Source: Trichostrongylus colubriformis
Lineage: Eukaryota > Nematoda > Chromadorea > Rhabditida > Trichostrongylidae
Direction of reading: 5' to 3'
Assembly: GCA_963978905.1 (NCBI GenBank)
Contig: OZ022261.1
Span: 31,741,686-31,805,685 of the forward strand
Length of the DNA stretch: 64,000 nt
Part shown: piece by piece, positions 11,078 to 22,113 of the stretch
Numbering within the stretch: position 1 is the first letter of the stretch
Layout: the number at the start of each line of letters is the position of its first letter
Program-made: the position numbers and the translations under genes
Notes under the pieces: generated by a model
Told to the model about the DNA's origin: nothing
The model's database searches: none
What the model saw: only the letters and a program-made list of their open reading frames with translations

Positions 11078-11742
11078 TGGAGAATAAATGGCCAAAACGG
11101 ACTACTTTTTTCAAAACGCCATAACTTCGCTCAGACACAACTTTATTTGTCGAAATAAAAACCATTCGAATCTACACAACCTTACCAACGATCTGGTAAA
11201 GAAAATATGCCATCATGATCAAATTCAGGATTGCGAAAATTAATGAAGTCAACAATGGCATTTTCAACATGCATCGTTTCGGCGAACTCCTTCTGACCCA
11301 GGTTTGCATCGAGAACGGGAAAAAAGTGGTAATTCGTCAGAGGTAGGTCTGAGGAATATGGGGGGTGAGGGAGAGTCTCGACCAGTTTCTGCCGGGTGAC
11401 TTGCGAACTGTGGGGTTTTGCGTTGTTTTGCGCACCCAGTAAAAAAATGATGCAGTTAGGCATCGAGCCTCTCCCTCACCCCCTTATTCCCCAGACCTAT
11501 CCCTGACGGATTACCACTTTTTCCGGGTTCCCGATGCAAACCTGCGGCAGAAAAATTATGCACGGTAAAAATGCCATTCTTGACTTTATTGATTCTCGCA
11601 ATCCAGAATTTGATCGTGATGGTATATTTTCCTTACCAGATCGTTGGCAAAATTCTGTAGATTCAAATGGTTTTTATTTCGACAAATAAAGTTGTGTCTG
11701 AGCGAAGTTATGGCCAATTACGTTTCGGCCATTTATTCTGCA
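11078..11742. mobile_element. Mariner-derived palindromic element flanked by TA
   Basis: The ends TGGAGAATAAATGGCCAAAA and (reversed) TGCAGAATAAATGGCCGAAA are terminal inverted repeats, flanked by TA at 11076-11077 and 11743-11744. Both arms carry the 3' end of a mariner transposase gene facing the centre: minus 11463-11182 reads NNAKPHSSQVTRQKL, LPHPPYSSDLPL and NYHFF, and plus about 11470-11690 reads RNPEFDRDGIFSLPDRW. The DD34D triad is broken: Asn replaces the last Asp (TNYHFF) and the N-terminal half is missing. It appears to be an inverted duplication of one transposon end. Confidence 0.8.
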
Positions 11743-11811
11743 TAGACCTAATATTTCTACGATCTTTCGCCTTCCTATTTCGTTCTTCGTCTACTGTTAC
11801 ACCAGTTGGCT

Positions 11812-12368
11812 GGCGCACACTACCGTGCGCGAACACCATGTGCGTTAGTAGGTCGATCGAAATTGCTCTTTTCATGAGGACAGAGCATTTCAGTGTAAAC
11901 TCCGCTCACCGTAGGAGTAGCTTAACTCAGTGTATGCGTGGTCCTTCTTGTCCCATGCCCTACCCATACCACGCTTTTCCCCATCCCCACAGGTCGTTTC
12001 TCATGTAATGCCAAGCTCCGCCCATCACTACAAATGCTCCGCCTACTGCCCCCAGGTCTCTTTCATGACCTTAAAAAACTCATACTTGACCTTAACCCAT
12101 CTTTCTCTCACGTTTGGGGCACATTCGAGCCCATTCAACAATTTTCGGCATGAAAACGGAACTTTTCAAAACTTGCCCCGCCCACCGTAGGCGGAGCTTA
12201 ACTTGGTCTATGTGTGGTCTTTACTTCTTGTCCCATGCCCTACCCATACCACACTTGTCCCCATCTCCATAGGTCGTTTTTCAAACAATACCTAATTTCG
12301 TGACAGACGGACGGACAAAGGGACGGAGGGGCGTACAAACAGACGAAGCGTTTTATATATAGTAGGGA
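11812..12368 (-). mobile_element. Short non-autonomous Helitron (557 bp)
   Basis: On the minus strand it starts TCCCTACTATATATAA (12368) and ends with hairpin GCGCAC-loop-GTGCGC then CAGCCAACTGG (11812). The 3' end matches the larger Helitron at 30000-32103 (GCGCCAGCCAACTGG) and the 5' end shares CTACTATATATAA and TTTGTCCG/GTCTGTCACGAAATT. It sits between host A and T as Helitrons do. The interior has a diverged direct repeat (about 11898-12003 and 12177-12285). Confidence 0.8.
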
Positions 12369-12705
12369 TTGTTGAGCAGCCCTACTTTCATATTACGTAA
12401 TCTGCCGAATCTAGCCCTTCCGGTGTCTTTCTTCATCTCCACTGTGTTCCCCTTGGCCCCTTCCATCCGTTTATGTACGTACTGGATGTTCTACATGTTT
12501 TTTTTTACACTGGTGAGTTTTTATTATCTATAATTTATTGTACAGGAACTGATTGTTGATGGCATGGACAATCAACAGAACAACGGTACAACATGCAAAA
12601 ATGAAAACAATGTTCAAGAATCACTCTCGGCTATCAAGTAAAGAGATCGACGCGAATGTTTAAATCATAATTCGAATAGTCTCTGAAAGGTTCAACAAGA
12701 TGACT

Positions 12706-15700
12706 TCATTTACCGTTTGCTTTTTCTGCTACGCTAGAGCTGCCAGGATTTGACGGGATCTTGGTTTTAGCAGGAATTGTACATGCAAGGCGTGGTGTCA
12801 GGTCGAAAATAAAAGTTCGAGGTTCAATTCTGATAACAGATCTCTTCAATCGATAATGTGGCACGAAGCGGGAAGATTTTAGTGGCTTCGGCTGAAAGTA
12901 GACACTGCTACTCGATGGTATAACCTCATGAACACGTTCTACCTCATTCTGGACAGTACCATGATTGTTTGGCGATGCTGCACTTTCGGGTGACCTGAAA
13001 TGTGGAGAATTCGGATCAGATAAAAGTATATATGTGGACATTCATTTTTCAGACCGCGTTCATACTCGGTAAGCCAATCCCTATAATAACGGACGTCCGG
13101 CGTCCCGGCACAAGGAGAGCACTTAGGACGAGTTCATACTCTGCGGTGTCAGCCCGCAAAGTGTGGCTGGTGTCTCGGCTATACGCCTATGCCACCCCGC
13201 CTCATTGTCTGCGTTATCTCTGCCCCACACCCGTGCCACTTTTCCTCGCTAGTATGGACTTAGCCACGTTGACGTTGAGTATGAACACCGCCTTTTGATC
13301 GCGGACAGGAACATCTCGGAGAACATGTAATTCGTGCGATGTAGAGGTACCGTATCTAGTTGGATCCTGAAGCAACTGCCACCATAATGAGGTCAGGTTT
13401 CATAATGAGGCGTCTGACGTAGTCACTACAAGAGGTTAACGAGTATGATCGTAGATGTACGACGTCCGAGAACATGTATTCTTGAGAGACACAAAAAGAT
13501 AAGAGGTTTGCGGGGAAAAAAACTTCTTGTTATGGGATGAAAGAGGTGACCGGCACATACCTCGCGATGGGCTCTTGAGTACGTAGATGTTGCTGCTCAT
13601 CTCCGTTGGGTGAACTCCTTTCTTTATCAAGCAGAGGCGGAGTAGCAGGTGGTGTCTGTGGTGGACTAAGCGGATCACACAACGACTGTAATGAATCCAC
13701 CATGCGCAATGAAGGATAATACGTGTTCTCGAGTGGTTAAAGGCACCGGAAGGGGTAAGGAGAGAGTGAGAGCTGAGAATGCATGTTCTTTGAAATCAAA
13801 CCTTCCATATTAGAAGAGGTGATGTGTAGCGAAACTCGAGGTAAAAAGCGCAGCTCGGAATCCTACCACGATCCCGCACCACGACGTGTCATCTGTAGTT
13901 CATCAGCGGACGAGTTACCGGCGAGGGCGGGACATCTTCCGCGGCCGGTTAATTAGCCTCTAACCCGTCCAAAGTCCACCCTTGGCTAGTGACGCAGGGT
14001 GGAGCGAAAGATCGTGGGCTTTTAGGTTCTATTTCTCTGGTTTTTTTAGCCGTTCCATTTCGTTCTTACCCTACTGTTACGCAGACGAGCACACCTACTT
14101 TCATATACCACATCTGCCAATTTACCCCTTCCGGTGTCTTTGAGACAGGAAATGCGAACGCAATTCGTGCGATGTAGAGGTACCGTATCTAGTTGGATCC
14201 TGAAGCAACTGCCACCATAATGAGGTCAGGTTCAGCTCGCACGCATCGTATCGTATCGCACGCATTGTATGTCGCATCGCGAAATCTTGTGCTAACGATC
14301 GTCAGCCCACTTTTCCGAATCTTCAGTTCTGATACATACGAATAAATGAACCTGTGGTGATAACAGCGGTGCTAGGTCGTCGTCATCATCTTGAAGCGAC
14401 TGGGTGGTTTGAGAGGAGTCAATACCACTGGTATCAATAAGAAGGCCAGGTTGTGATGCTTGAGGCTATAAGGAAGAGGGGGTTGTTCTCTTCATTGATC
14501 AACATGTGAATAGGCAAATCAGAAGCAAAGGCACCTCTGAATACGATGAAGAACTATCATCGTCATCAGAATTGTACGTTCCAAGATTTCGAGTCAAATA
14601 TGGAGGTAGAAAGTTGCTTGGGAAGCACTCAGCGACGCGTGGCTGTCCAACACGTTGTCGCAGCGGGTCGGTTTCAGTGCTGTCAAGGCCTGGCTGTGTT
14701 GTTGGAGCCTACAATATAGTTTTTTCTCTTTTTTATGACAAATATGAGTAGGCAAATTCAAACGGAAACGATGAAGAGCTTACACGATCACTAGAATCGG
14801 ATATTTTAGTATCACGAACCGGTTTTGACGATGGAACCCTTCTTCTGAAGCGCTGGAGGATGCGTGGTCGAACGTGCCGTACAGGGGGAATCCGAATGGG
14901 GAAAATAGGATTCGCAGCCTGGAGACATTGGCTATACAAGCTGCGCCATACAGTATATACCGATTATGTATACTAGTGATGGACAGAACAGTGTGAAGAG
15001 CATTCAGAGATTGTGAGAACGTGTGAAACAACCCCACACACCTGCTAAGGGTGTATGACATCAGGTTAGAAATTGGCTTTGCAGTATTCGGCATTGTGCC
15101 AGTTACGCGCGCTAAATTGGATGGGTCCTGAAGCTGTGGCGATGCTCTGCACCTCATTCTAGGTGCAATCGCTTCAGGACTCAACCAATATGGCGCCTAC
15201 AGCTTGCACCATCACGTCGCGCACTGAACGCGACCACGCGGATTTTCTGTCCTGATGGCATACACCCCACCTGGTAAGCCATGGGGTCTTTCTAACGGTT
15301 ATCAAGGTTTATGAGACACCTCACATTGGTGAAGAAAGTGTGAGGCTTGTCACCAGTTATACCTGTTGCCGCGATAAAGTGAATGTGGGCTTGAAAATGT
15401 TGTAAAGCGGTTTTCGTGATTTTCTGTAGAAACGAATGACCCTCCTCACAGAACATAGCGGTGGACTGAGAGGAGGCGGTGGAACCTAAACCAAGAATGG
15501 ATATTTAGTAATAATAAGTAAACATAAAGTGTACAAAAAGTTTTGTAAGGAGCTGGCTCCACAAGGCGAGTAGAGGGACATTACACATTCGCTAGGAGGC
15601 GGTCCGCATCTTGAACGCAAACGTTTGAAGTGCTCTAACCGCACCATGTGGTATGCTTAGGGTGCGAAACACCCAGCCCTGAACCCTCTTCCACCAATGA

Positions 15701-16873
15701 CGATCAATATAGGATTCGCCTTCTAGGTGGCATGGAATGTGTTACATAAATATGTCGTGTTTGTACAGCTCACATCAGAGAATAATAAAGGAGGGGCTCA
15801 AAAGAGAAGAAACGAGGGAGAATCCATGGTGTCATTCCAAGTGTTGTCGAATCTGCACAAAACGAAAGTAGAAGCACATCTCCGATCGCGAGATGTCGCT
15901 CTTAGAATAACTAGTAGCAATAGATGAATAGGAATCAGCGGTAGGCGACACATTTCGTCAAGTGACAATGTTAATGCCCATCTCCTGCAACTAAGCATGA
16001 ATAAAGCCGTGGTACATCTGTAAGCGACTATCCCATATTTTGGATGCTCAATCACGTCAGAAGCTATGAGAAAGAAGCACATTTCCACGCAACCGAGCTA
16101 CGCGCTGCGTAGGACTGCCTCATATTACAGATATGCGTTGGGTCAACCAATTAATCGCTGCCTTCAGTATCCCTAGTAGGGATTCAATGCTGCTCCTCAA
16201 TCGACAGTACATTACAATACTACACACTACTGTAACAGTGAACGTGCATGTAAGCTCGGCTCAGGGTGATGACCACTAGCAATCCTACGACCTGATAATG
16301 CTGATTCATAGGCAGTTATTATACGTTTGACAGGGATATATGGCCGTTTTGGGGCTGATCCCTCGACTCGGAGACGGTTCTACAACGACATATCATGCAG
16401 ATGCAACATGAAGCATATAACCACACAAACCCGGTGTCGTAATACGGAATGTACGGGAATTGGGGCAGTGCCTACCCGTTGAACCGACCATCTATTCCGA
16501 CAGGTTATCTCAATATACATGAAGTACAGATCGAAAAAAATTGTTCCGTTCTGACTTATGACTGAGGAAACTGCGTGATGTGTGTCTTCGATCAATACCT
16601 ATTTAATGTGCACCTGATTTGCAGGTGACTGTCAAATTTACCTGAGGCTCAAAGCGATTCTGCGAAAAATTGTTACGACGTTCTTGTTCTTGAGCGTAAA
16701 GCCGCTAAAGAAGTAAAAACAGTTATCAGAGTTGATCTTGGGTAGAAAGTGAAACCTCACCTTGTAAAAACGTACTGCAAACGACTCCAATGGTTGTTCG
16801 TGGGGCCTTGATGGCTGTTCGAAAGCCTCCGAAGCTTCGTCATTCCTTGATCCTTCCTGACCAGTTGGTATTG
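12706..16873 (-). CDS. Seven-exon gene for a Pro/Ser/Asp-rich protein of unknown function
   Basis: Exons, 5' to 3': 16873-16761 (IPTGQEGSRNDEASEAFEQP...), 16704-16642 (RLYAQEQERRNNFSQNRFEP...), 14918-14784 (AANPIFPIRIPPVRHVRPRI...), 14708-14535 (APTTQPGLDSTETDPLRQRV... ending in a DDDDSSSS run), 14465-14352 (PQASQPGLLIDTSGIDSSQT... with DDDDD), 13685-13561 (SLCDPLSPPQTPPATPPLLD...) and 12994-12706 (SPESAASPNNHGTVQNEVER... to the stop). All have AG/GT signals and all phases agree, giving over 330 residues. Composition (acidic Ser runs, PP motifs, basic Arg patches such as RFRRRVPSS) suggests a disordered, perhaps nuclear or scaffold protein; no domain is recognised. The first exon is missing. 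AATAAA on the minus strand near 12535 fits the 3' end. A MITE lies in the intron at 13738-14141. Confidence 0.75.
13053..13294. mobile_element. MITE family 1 copy
   Basis: Begins GACCGCGTTCATACTCGG and ends GAGTATGAACACCGCC, with an inner GTTCATACTCTGCGGTGTC. It lies in the last intron of the Pro/Ser-rich gene, just upstream of its final exon. Confidence 0.55.
13329..13399 (+). repeat. 71-bp direct repeat, copy 1
   Basis: Identical to 14162-14232 over 71 bp (starts AATTCGTGCGATGTAGAGG, ends AATGAGGTCAGGTT). The two copies bracket an exon (13561-13685) and a MITE. Confidence 0.9.
13738..14141 (+). mobile_element. MITE family 2, intact copy
   Basis: Ends AAAGGCACCGGAAGGGGTAA and (inverted) AAAGACACCGGAAGGGGTAA; 404 bp with no coding capacity. 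Related copies are at 49859-50258 and, interrupted, at 10781-12430. It is intronic in the Pro/Ser-rich gene. Confidence 0.8.
14162..14232 (+). repeat. 71-bp direct repeat, copy 2
   Basis: Exact match to 13329-13399. It begins about 20 bp after the end of the intact MITE family 2 copy. Confidence 0.9.
15098..15268. mobile_element. MITE family 3 copy in a 1.7-kb intron
   Basis: Contains the signature TTGGATGGGTCCTGAAGC and inverted TTCAGGACTCAACCAATATG, then GCGACCACGCGGATTTTCTG. The rest of intron 14919-16641 shows no further coding signal. Confidence 0.5.
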
Positions 16874-17410
16874 CTCAAATAAAAGCGTTAGTCGCTTAAA
16901 AGTCTCGAGAATTCTTACATGATTTGACAGTATGATGTGTAATTGAAGAACATTTTTTGAGGTGAACCAAATCGCCGGTGCTAAGGAAGCAGGGACCGGT
17001 TTTCGCCCCTCCAGAGAGGCTCAAACTTCCGGCCTTCAGAGAGGCTCAAACTCTCTTTATGACAAGCACGGAATGTGCCTTTACAAGCAGTGGATGCAGT
17101 AATTTGGCCAGCAGTTGGCAATGAACGTGGAGCGATAAATACTGCCAAAACGAGAGCAAAAGGATGCGGAATTCCCGAAAAACCCGTGAGCTGGATTTTC
17201 TCTATTTATCTTTTGATTCTGGCCTCGGGTGTTTCGGGCCATCACATCATTACGTAGGTATCGGTAGCGGTCCCCTCGATTTGTGGTCCGTGGAGGGCCA
17301 TGCTTTAATAAGAATACACACTTGCTCGAACCCCACCGCCGTCGACTAGCCTCCCCACCTCAACCAATCGAGAACACCCACGCTTGAAGGTGGGACTCTA
17401 GCCGGAGGAG

Positions 17411-17808
17411 TTAATCGGACGGAATATCGCTTGTTAGGGAGCTCTCCTTTCGCAGCAGATTGCGCCACACGTTTTTAGACCCTTGGCGCTTCCAAGTATG
17501 TGGCATATTCTGACTTTCTGCACCGAAATTATTGCATCCACTGCCTTCATAAAAATGTTTATTGTGGAAAATCATAAAGACCAAACAGTCACATTTCAAA
17601 TGATTATTCGGAATGTGAAACTAAGAAATTTTTATTCACAGCTAACACATTTACAGAAGTGCCTTATAATGATACATGAACCTAACAACGGAGCCAACCA
17701 ACTTACAACTGATTTCGAGGACAGGAGGTCTTTCATCCAGGTCTTCGGAACTCTCCGCTATTGGAAAAGTAGAAGCAGGAGGGTTCTCACGGTCTGTATG
17801 AATGCCTT
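17411..17808 (-). CDS. Last exons of an unknown minus-strand gene (partial)
   Basis: Exon 17808-17707 follows a strong TTTATTGCAG acceptor and ends at GTAAGT. It reads GIHTDRENPPASTFPIAESS then EDLDERPPVLEIS. The likely last exon runs to a stop at 17411 and includes SQNMPHTWKRQGSKNVWRNL then LRKESSLTSDIPSD; its acceptor may be at about 17548 or 17531. Upstream exons are not identified, and the opposite strand is also open here. Acidic and Ser/Pro-rich; no family recognised. It ends just before the 5' end of the next minus gene. Confidence 0.4.
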
Positions 17809-18500
17809 CTGCAATAAACTTACAGAATAACATGCCTATGACCACGCTAGAATTGTGGCAGTTCAAATGAATCAAAAGGCTGTGAACATGGATTACGCAG
17901 TGGAGAAGAGCGTTGATCAGAGCATATTGAATTGCACAAATTGCACGGTACAAACTGACACTTGTGATCGTCAAGGAATTGATCTGAAAATGTCAACTAT
18001 AGTACTAATTTTAATTAACTCACTCCGCAAATATATACGCCCTACAAGGGAAGGATACTACCTCGACATGGCCATTTGCAATGAAACAGATATCACTCGC
18101 GCATTTTTGCATGCTGCTACCTCAAACGACTTCTCCTTTGTTCAGTGTATTGCCACCCCATCAATAGCCCATGAACTTTTCCGAAATCGGGTCAAATTCT
18201 CTAATTGGCTTAATACTTGTCCGATGAGGCAATTTGGTCCCCTGAGTACGAAAATCACTCTGGTTTCGAGCGAAAACGTCTGGCCGCGCGCTATGGGCTC
18301 CTAAACGTACCATGTAATAGTATTCTTTATTCAGAGAAACCTCCATAACTTTAATCAGAGAATCGTTTGGCAGATTTTGATGACATAACTGAAATCAGCG
18401 TTCAAAAGCGCGTCTACTGATGTGTCTTATTGCAAACGGTCACTTCCATCTTGTGTCCTTCCTTTGTTTGTACGTGGGATGCTTCACGTATAACCCTCAG

Positions 18501-19256
18501 TGTGCTGAGCGGTGTGATCGAAACTCCTCTGAACTTTGCCATCAATACGATCGAGGGAGTGCCAGCTTCGTGGCGAGCGGGCAATATGCCTCCAAAGATG
18601 CGTTTCGTGAGTTTGTAACGAGCAGCACTTGCATTCAGCATCCATGGATTCGAAAGACTCCAGAAACATCTAATTCAAGATTTTTCAGCGTCACTTCACT
18701 AATAATTACTATATTTTATAATACATCTCGAAACTGATTGTTTCATACTTCGCGATCATCACGATCGGTAAAAGTTCACTTGCATTGCCAGTTCTGTTAA
18801 GTGCGTGACCAGCACATCTATAATACCGCAGCACTCTCTTTTCGACCTGGAATCTTGGATACTCAGCACGGGTGCTGCTGAGGACTCTAATGAACTGCGG
18901 AAAATGATGTTTAATGCCCTTTTAGGTTACCACCGGGTCACTGACGTGAGTGCACTGCCCACTCAAGTCTCCTGCAAGACCATAGTTCTTCGCCTCTACC
19001 AGTTGCAGCAGAGTGTAGCGCTGTAGACGACTGCTTATATTCACGGGTGGCCATCAAGACACTCCGACTAGGTCACCGCTCTCTCGAATTGCGCCTCGCA
19101 CGCCAATCTTCTGTTTACGGAGATTATCCCACATCATCTGAGTTCATTACGTGGCTCATGGGGTCACGGCATTACCATGTGAAATGTTTCTTTGAACGAG
19201 TTGCCTACTTACAGCAAGCAACCCTCACAGTTTTCTTAGAAGGCTCAAGCCAGTAG
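18501..19256 (+). CDS. Unknown plus-strand gene, at least three exons (partial)
   Basis: Exon 18501-18606 (acceptor CCCTCAG, donor GTGAGT) reads VLSGVIETPLNFAINTIEGV then PASWRAGNMPPKMRF. Exon 18832-18945 (acceptor CCGCAG, donor GTGAGT) joins in phase 0 and reads HSLFDLESWILSTGAAEDSN then ELRKMMFNALLGYHRVTD. A final exon at 19215-19256 after CTTACAG reads QATLTVFLEGSSQ and stops. Sequence between 18945 and 19214 stays open in one frame and may hold more exon. Exon 1 is also open in other frames on both strands, so its frame rests on the match to exon 2. It ends 140 bp from the convergent minus-strand gene. No family recognised. Confidence 0.45.
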
Positions 19257-19395
19257 TTAGTCTACAACTGATTATGATAATGAGTATGAAGAAACTGACG
19301 TTCAATGCAGTAGTCGCTAAGAGGTAAAGCCGGAGCAGAGCATGCCGGCACACTCTTGCAACACTCTGTCGCATTATCATATTCTGAAATTCAAG

Positions 19396-22113
19396 TCAGA
19401 ATTTCCAGTTCACTAAGTCGCAAGAGTACATATCAGACAGTGTCCAAAAGAAAGGCAAATCACCTTCACGAATGGCATAGTAACTGATCACGTTCGGAGT
19501 GCCATCATCAATACAAGTTACGATTGCACATAAAGTGTCGCTGATCGTTATGCTATCGTCACTGAGCAGAGAAATCGCTGGCATTGCTTTCAATGAGCTT
19601 TTTGCAGATTCATTCGCAAGGATTTCACCCTGAAAATGCTATATTTCAAAAGCTGATAGGGACTTGTGATTTTGTATCACTGTACTCTACTGGAATATAA
19701 ATTTGAATGAGTGAACACTTTGTGTGAATAGAATTCTTCTTATTATACAATATTATCTCAAATTTGACGTGAGGAGGTAGAGTGCGCCAGGACACTCGAA
19801 TCGAGTCAGGTCATGCGACGAGGCGGCGACTGCGCCCTTTAGTGTGCGGCCAGTTCACAGTTGGATCAGAAGGCACTTGTTGCGTGCAAAAGCAAGAAAT
19901 ATTTGCATTGCGCAGGTAGCAATTCGAGCAACCTGAGGAAAACCGCGGAGGAGACAACGTAGAAGTTCAGCCAACTTGAGGATGTTAGGGGATGGATGGA
20001 TCTGTTTTGTGCGCGAACCACAAGCTGCCGCTTGAACCCTCCCAATCGACGAGTGATTGCTCATGGAAGCAGGTGGAATTATTCGACGGACCTAGTACGC
20101 GATGAGAAAGTAAAAATTCCAACACCGAACACGATTCTTATTCGCGAGCAATCGAAATGCTCAACAACTCAAAGGGTTACTCGACACAGCTTGACCATGA
20201 CATATGCCTGCCCGGGTAGCTTAGTGAGGCAATACTGGGGAAAAGACAGCAGATAACAGTTGCAAATTGCACATGTATGGTGTATGTAATACTGTACACT
20301 GGGGCAGGATGAGTCACCGCAGTACGGTAGGATTCTGATTGGTCAGCCATACCGTACCCGTGTTTTGAAGAGCGTTGAGCTCCAGTGGTAATCTAACAAC
20401 ATTAAACAAATTCAGAGAAAAGAAAAACACTAACGAATTTCGAATTCTCCACTGTATTTACGGAAAAGTAGCCATCAATACCGATTTTTCCGCTTCCAAC
20501 TCCTACCGAAGCACCTTTTTCATGGGTAGAGTTCTCTGTGAAATGAGATTGTTTCGTATGATCAGTACACACAGTATTGAGCAAGTACACTATAAGCAGC
20601 TTGATGAACACCTGTTTCCATTGTATTTGATAGATCGTGGAATTTTTTACGAGCTATTTCCATCAACATGTGTTCGCGCTGCTTAAGATGCTCTATTTTT
20701 TTGAGCTCGTTCGATTCTTCAATGTTCCACTCGCTTCCATCAGTGAACTCATCAGTCCTAAATTGCCATTAGTTGAGTAATCTTACAAAAATATTGAACA
20801 CCGAGTCCTACCACAAAGGAGAATAGAGAAAGTTGTCACATGCAGCCTGAGAGAGTGAAAAATCGTTGGGTTCGGTCTCCAACTGTGGAAAATCCTCTTC
20901 GCTGAAACAAACGCTGTACTTCTGACCGAACAAGTTTCTGCTGTGAAAGCTGTAAACAGTGTGATAGGTAAAATTGGGTATTCGAGCACCACCACTTGTT
21001 AAGCGGAAAAGTCAGGAGTGTTCAAAATGAAGAATTGCCCTCCACAAACACCCAACTGGTGGTAAAACAAGTATGCGTCAGAACACTCCAAATGGGACAA
21101 ATCAGGCGCAGAAGCGGTGGTCAGGCTCTTTGGGGCGCTGTCAATTAACAATGAACCAGCTAGCCATTTGGTGCGATCGGCTACACAAATCGTACGGTGC
21201 GATGACCCCCGTAACACAGATTTCCGACTGGCGTTTAATAATTCGGTTAAACATTGAATTCGATGATTACTATCACCGAAAATCTCTATAGCTGCAAAGC
21301 AATGGCTCTACTCTAACACGGGATAGCTGAATTGCTCGAACTTCACTCACCGTATAAGACCCTTTCCAACGAGATCAAGGTTCATGATGCTGTGGTCAGG
21401 GCCTGATAGACCTTCGTGTTGTGAGTCATGTTTATTCTGTGTCCTGCCGGCATATGGATCCCCATCAAATGTCCAGTGAGCGTAGTCGTGGTCAAATAAA
21501 TAGCACTGAGTATCGTACGCAGGAACTAGCGCATCGGGCAGTTCAGGAAAATCCCAGTCGTTGTCGTACATAACTGAAAACATTTATTAATACATAGTTC
21601 CATATGAAGAAAAAAGGTTAGTAAGGCGCATAGAAATTTCATTTCGTGGGAACCTGTTTATCGTGACACATGGTTACAAAATTTGTGTAAAGGTTCACCT
21701 ATTGAAACAAGATGAAAAATTTTCTCTCCTACATTTAAATAGCCACATCGGTATACATTTTGTGATACCGCAGTAGGACTGCAATGGTTTGTAATTCCCT
21801 ACTGATCAAATCAAAAATTTCCGCTGGAGATGTTTTTCGCATTCTTGTCAGAAAATGCCACACTGCACCGAACATTGAAACCTACCAGAGGAAATAAACA
21901 GTACAATTTGATAATTCAGCTACATAAGAAATGGTGCACAGAAATAGTATGTAGGTAAAACATAGGATACAAGCAACGGTGTGTGGATGTCCGGAGCTCG
22001 ACCGCAACTCGCAGCAACTCGTCCGCACAGCAGAATGGGCGGCACCATTGTATTTGTCTGAAGCCCGAAATTCCGAAACCCGCAGTACTCAAGAAAAATA
22101 TTATCACAAACAT
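19396..22113 (-). CDS. Five-exon gene, possibly secreted, of unknown function
   Basis: Exons: 21573-21351 (MYDNDWDFPELPDALVPAYD...), 20901-20812 (EEDFPQLETEPNDFSLSQAA...), 20757-20612 (TDEFTDGSEWNIEESNELKK..., a charged helical stretch), 20535-20462 (NSTHEKGASVGVGSGKIGID...) and 19629-19396 (GEILANESAKSSLKAMPAIS... to the stop). All four junctions keep phase, giving about 254 residues. A candidate first exon at 22113-22080 codes MFVIIFFLSTA, a signal-peptide-like start; its GTTTCG donor is weak but restores phase. The protein is Asp/Glu-rich with aromatic clusters and few Cys. I do not recognise it. The intron before exon 21573 also holds an alternative Cys-containing frame (21916-22113). Confidence 0.65.

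Larger units (their letters stand above)
10781..12430 (+). mobile_element. MITE family 2 copy interrupted by two other transposons
   Basis: The left half (from GAAGGCACCGGTAGGGG at 10781) and right half (ending CCCTTCCGGTGTCTTT at 12430) match the ends of uninterrupted copies at 13738-14141 and 49859-50258. Between them lie a mariner-derived element (11078-11742) and a minus-orientation Helitron (11812-12368). Removing both leaves about 430 bp, close to the 400-404 bp of the intact copies. Confidence 0.8.
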
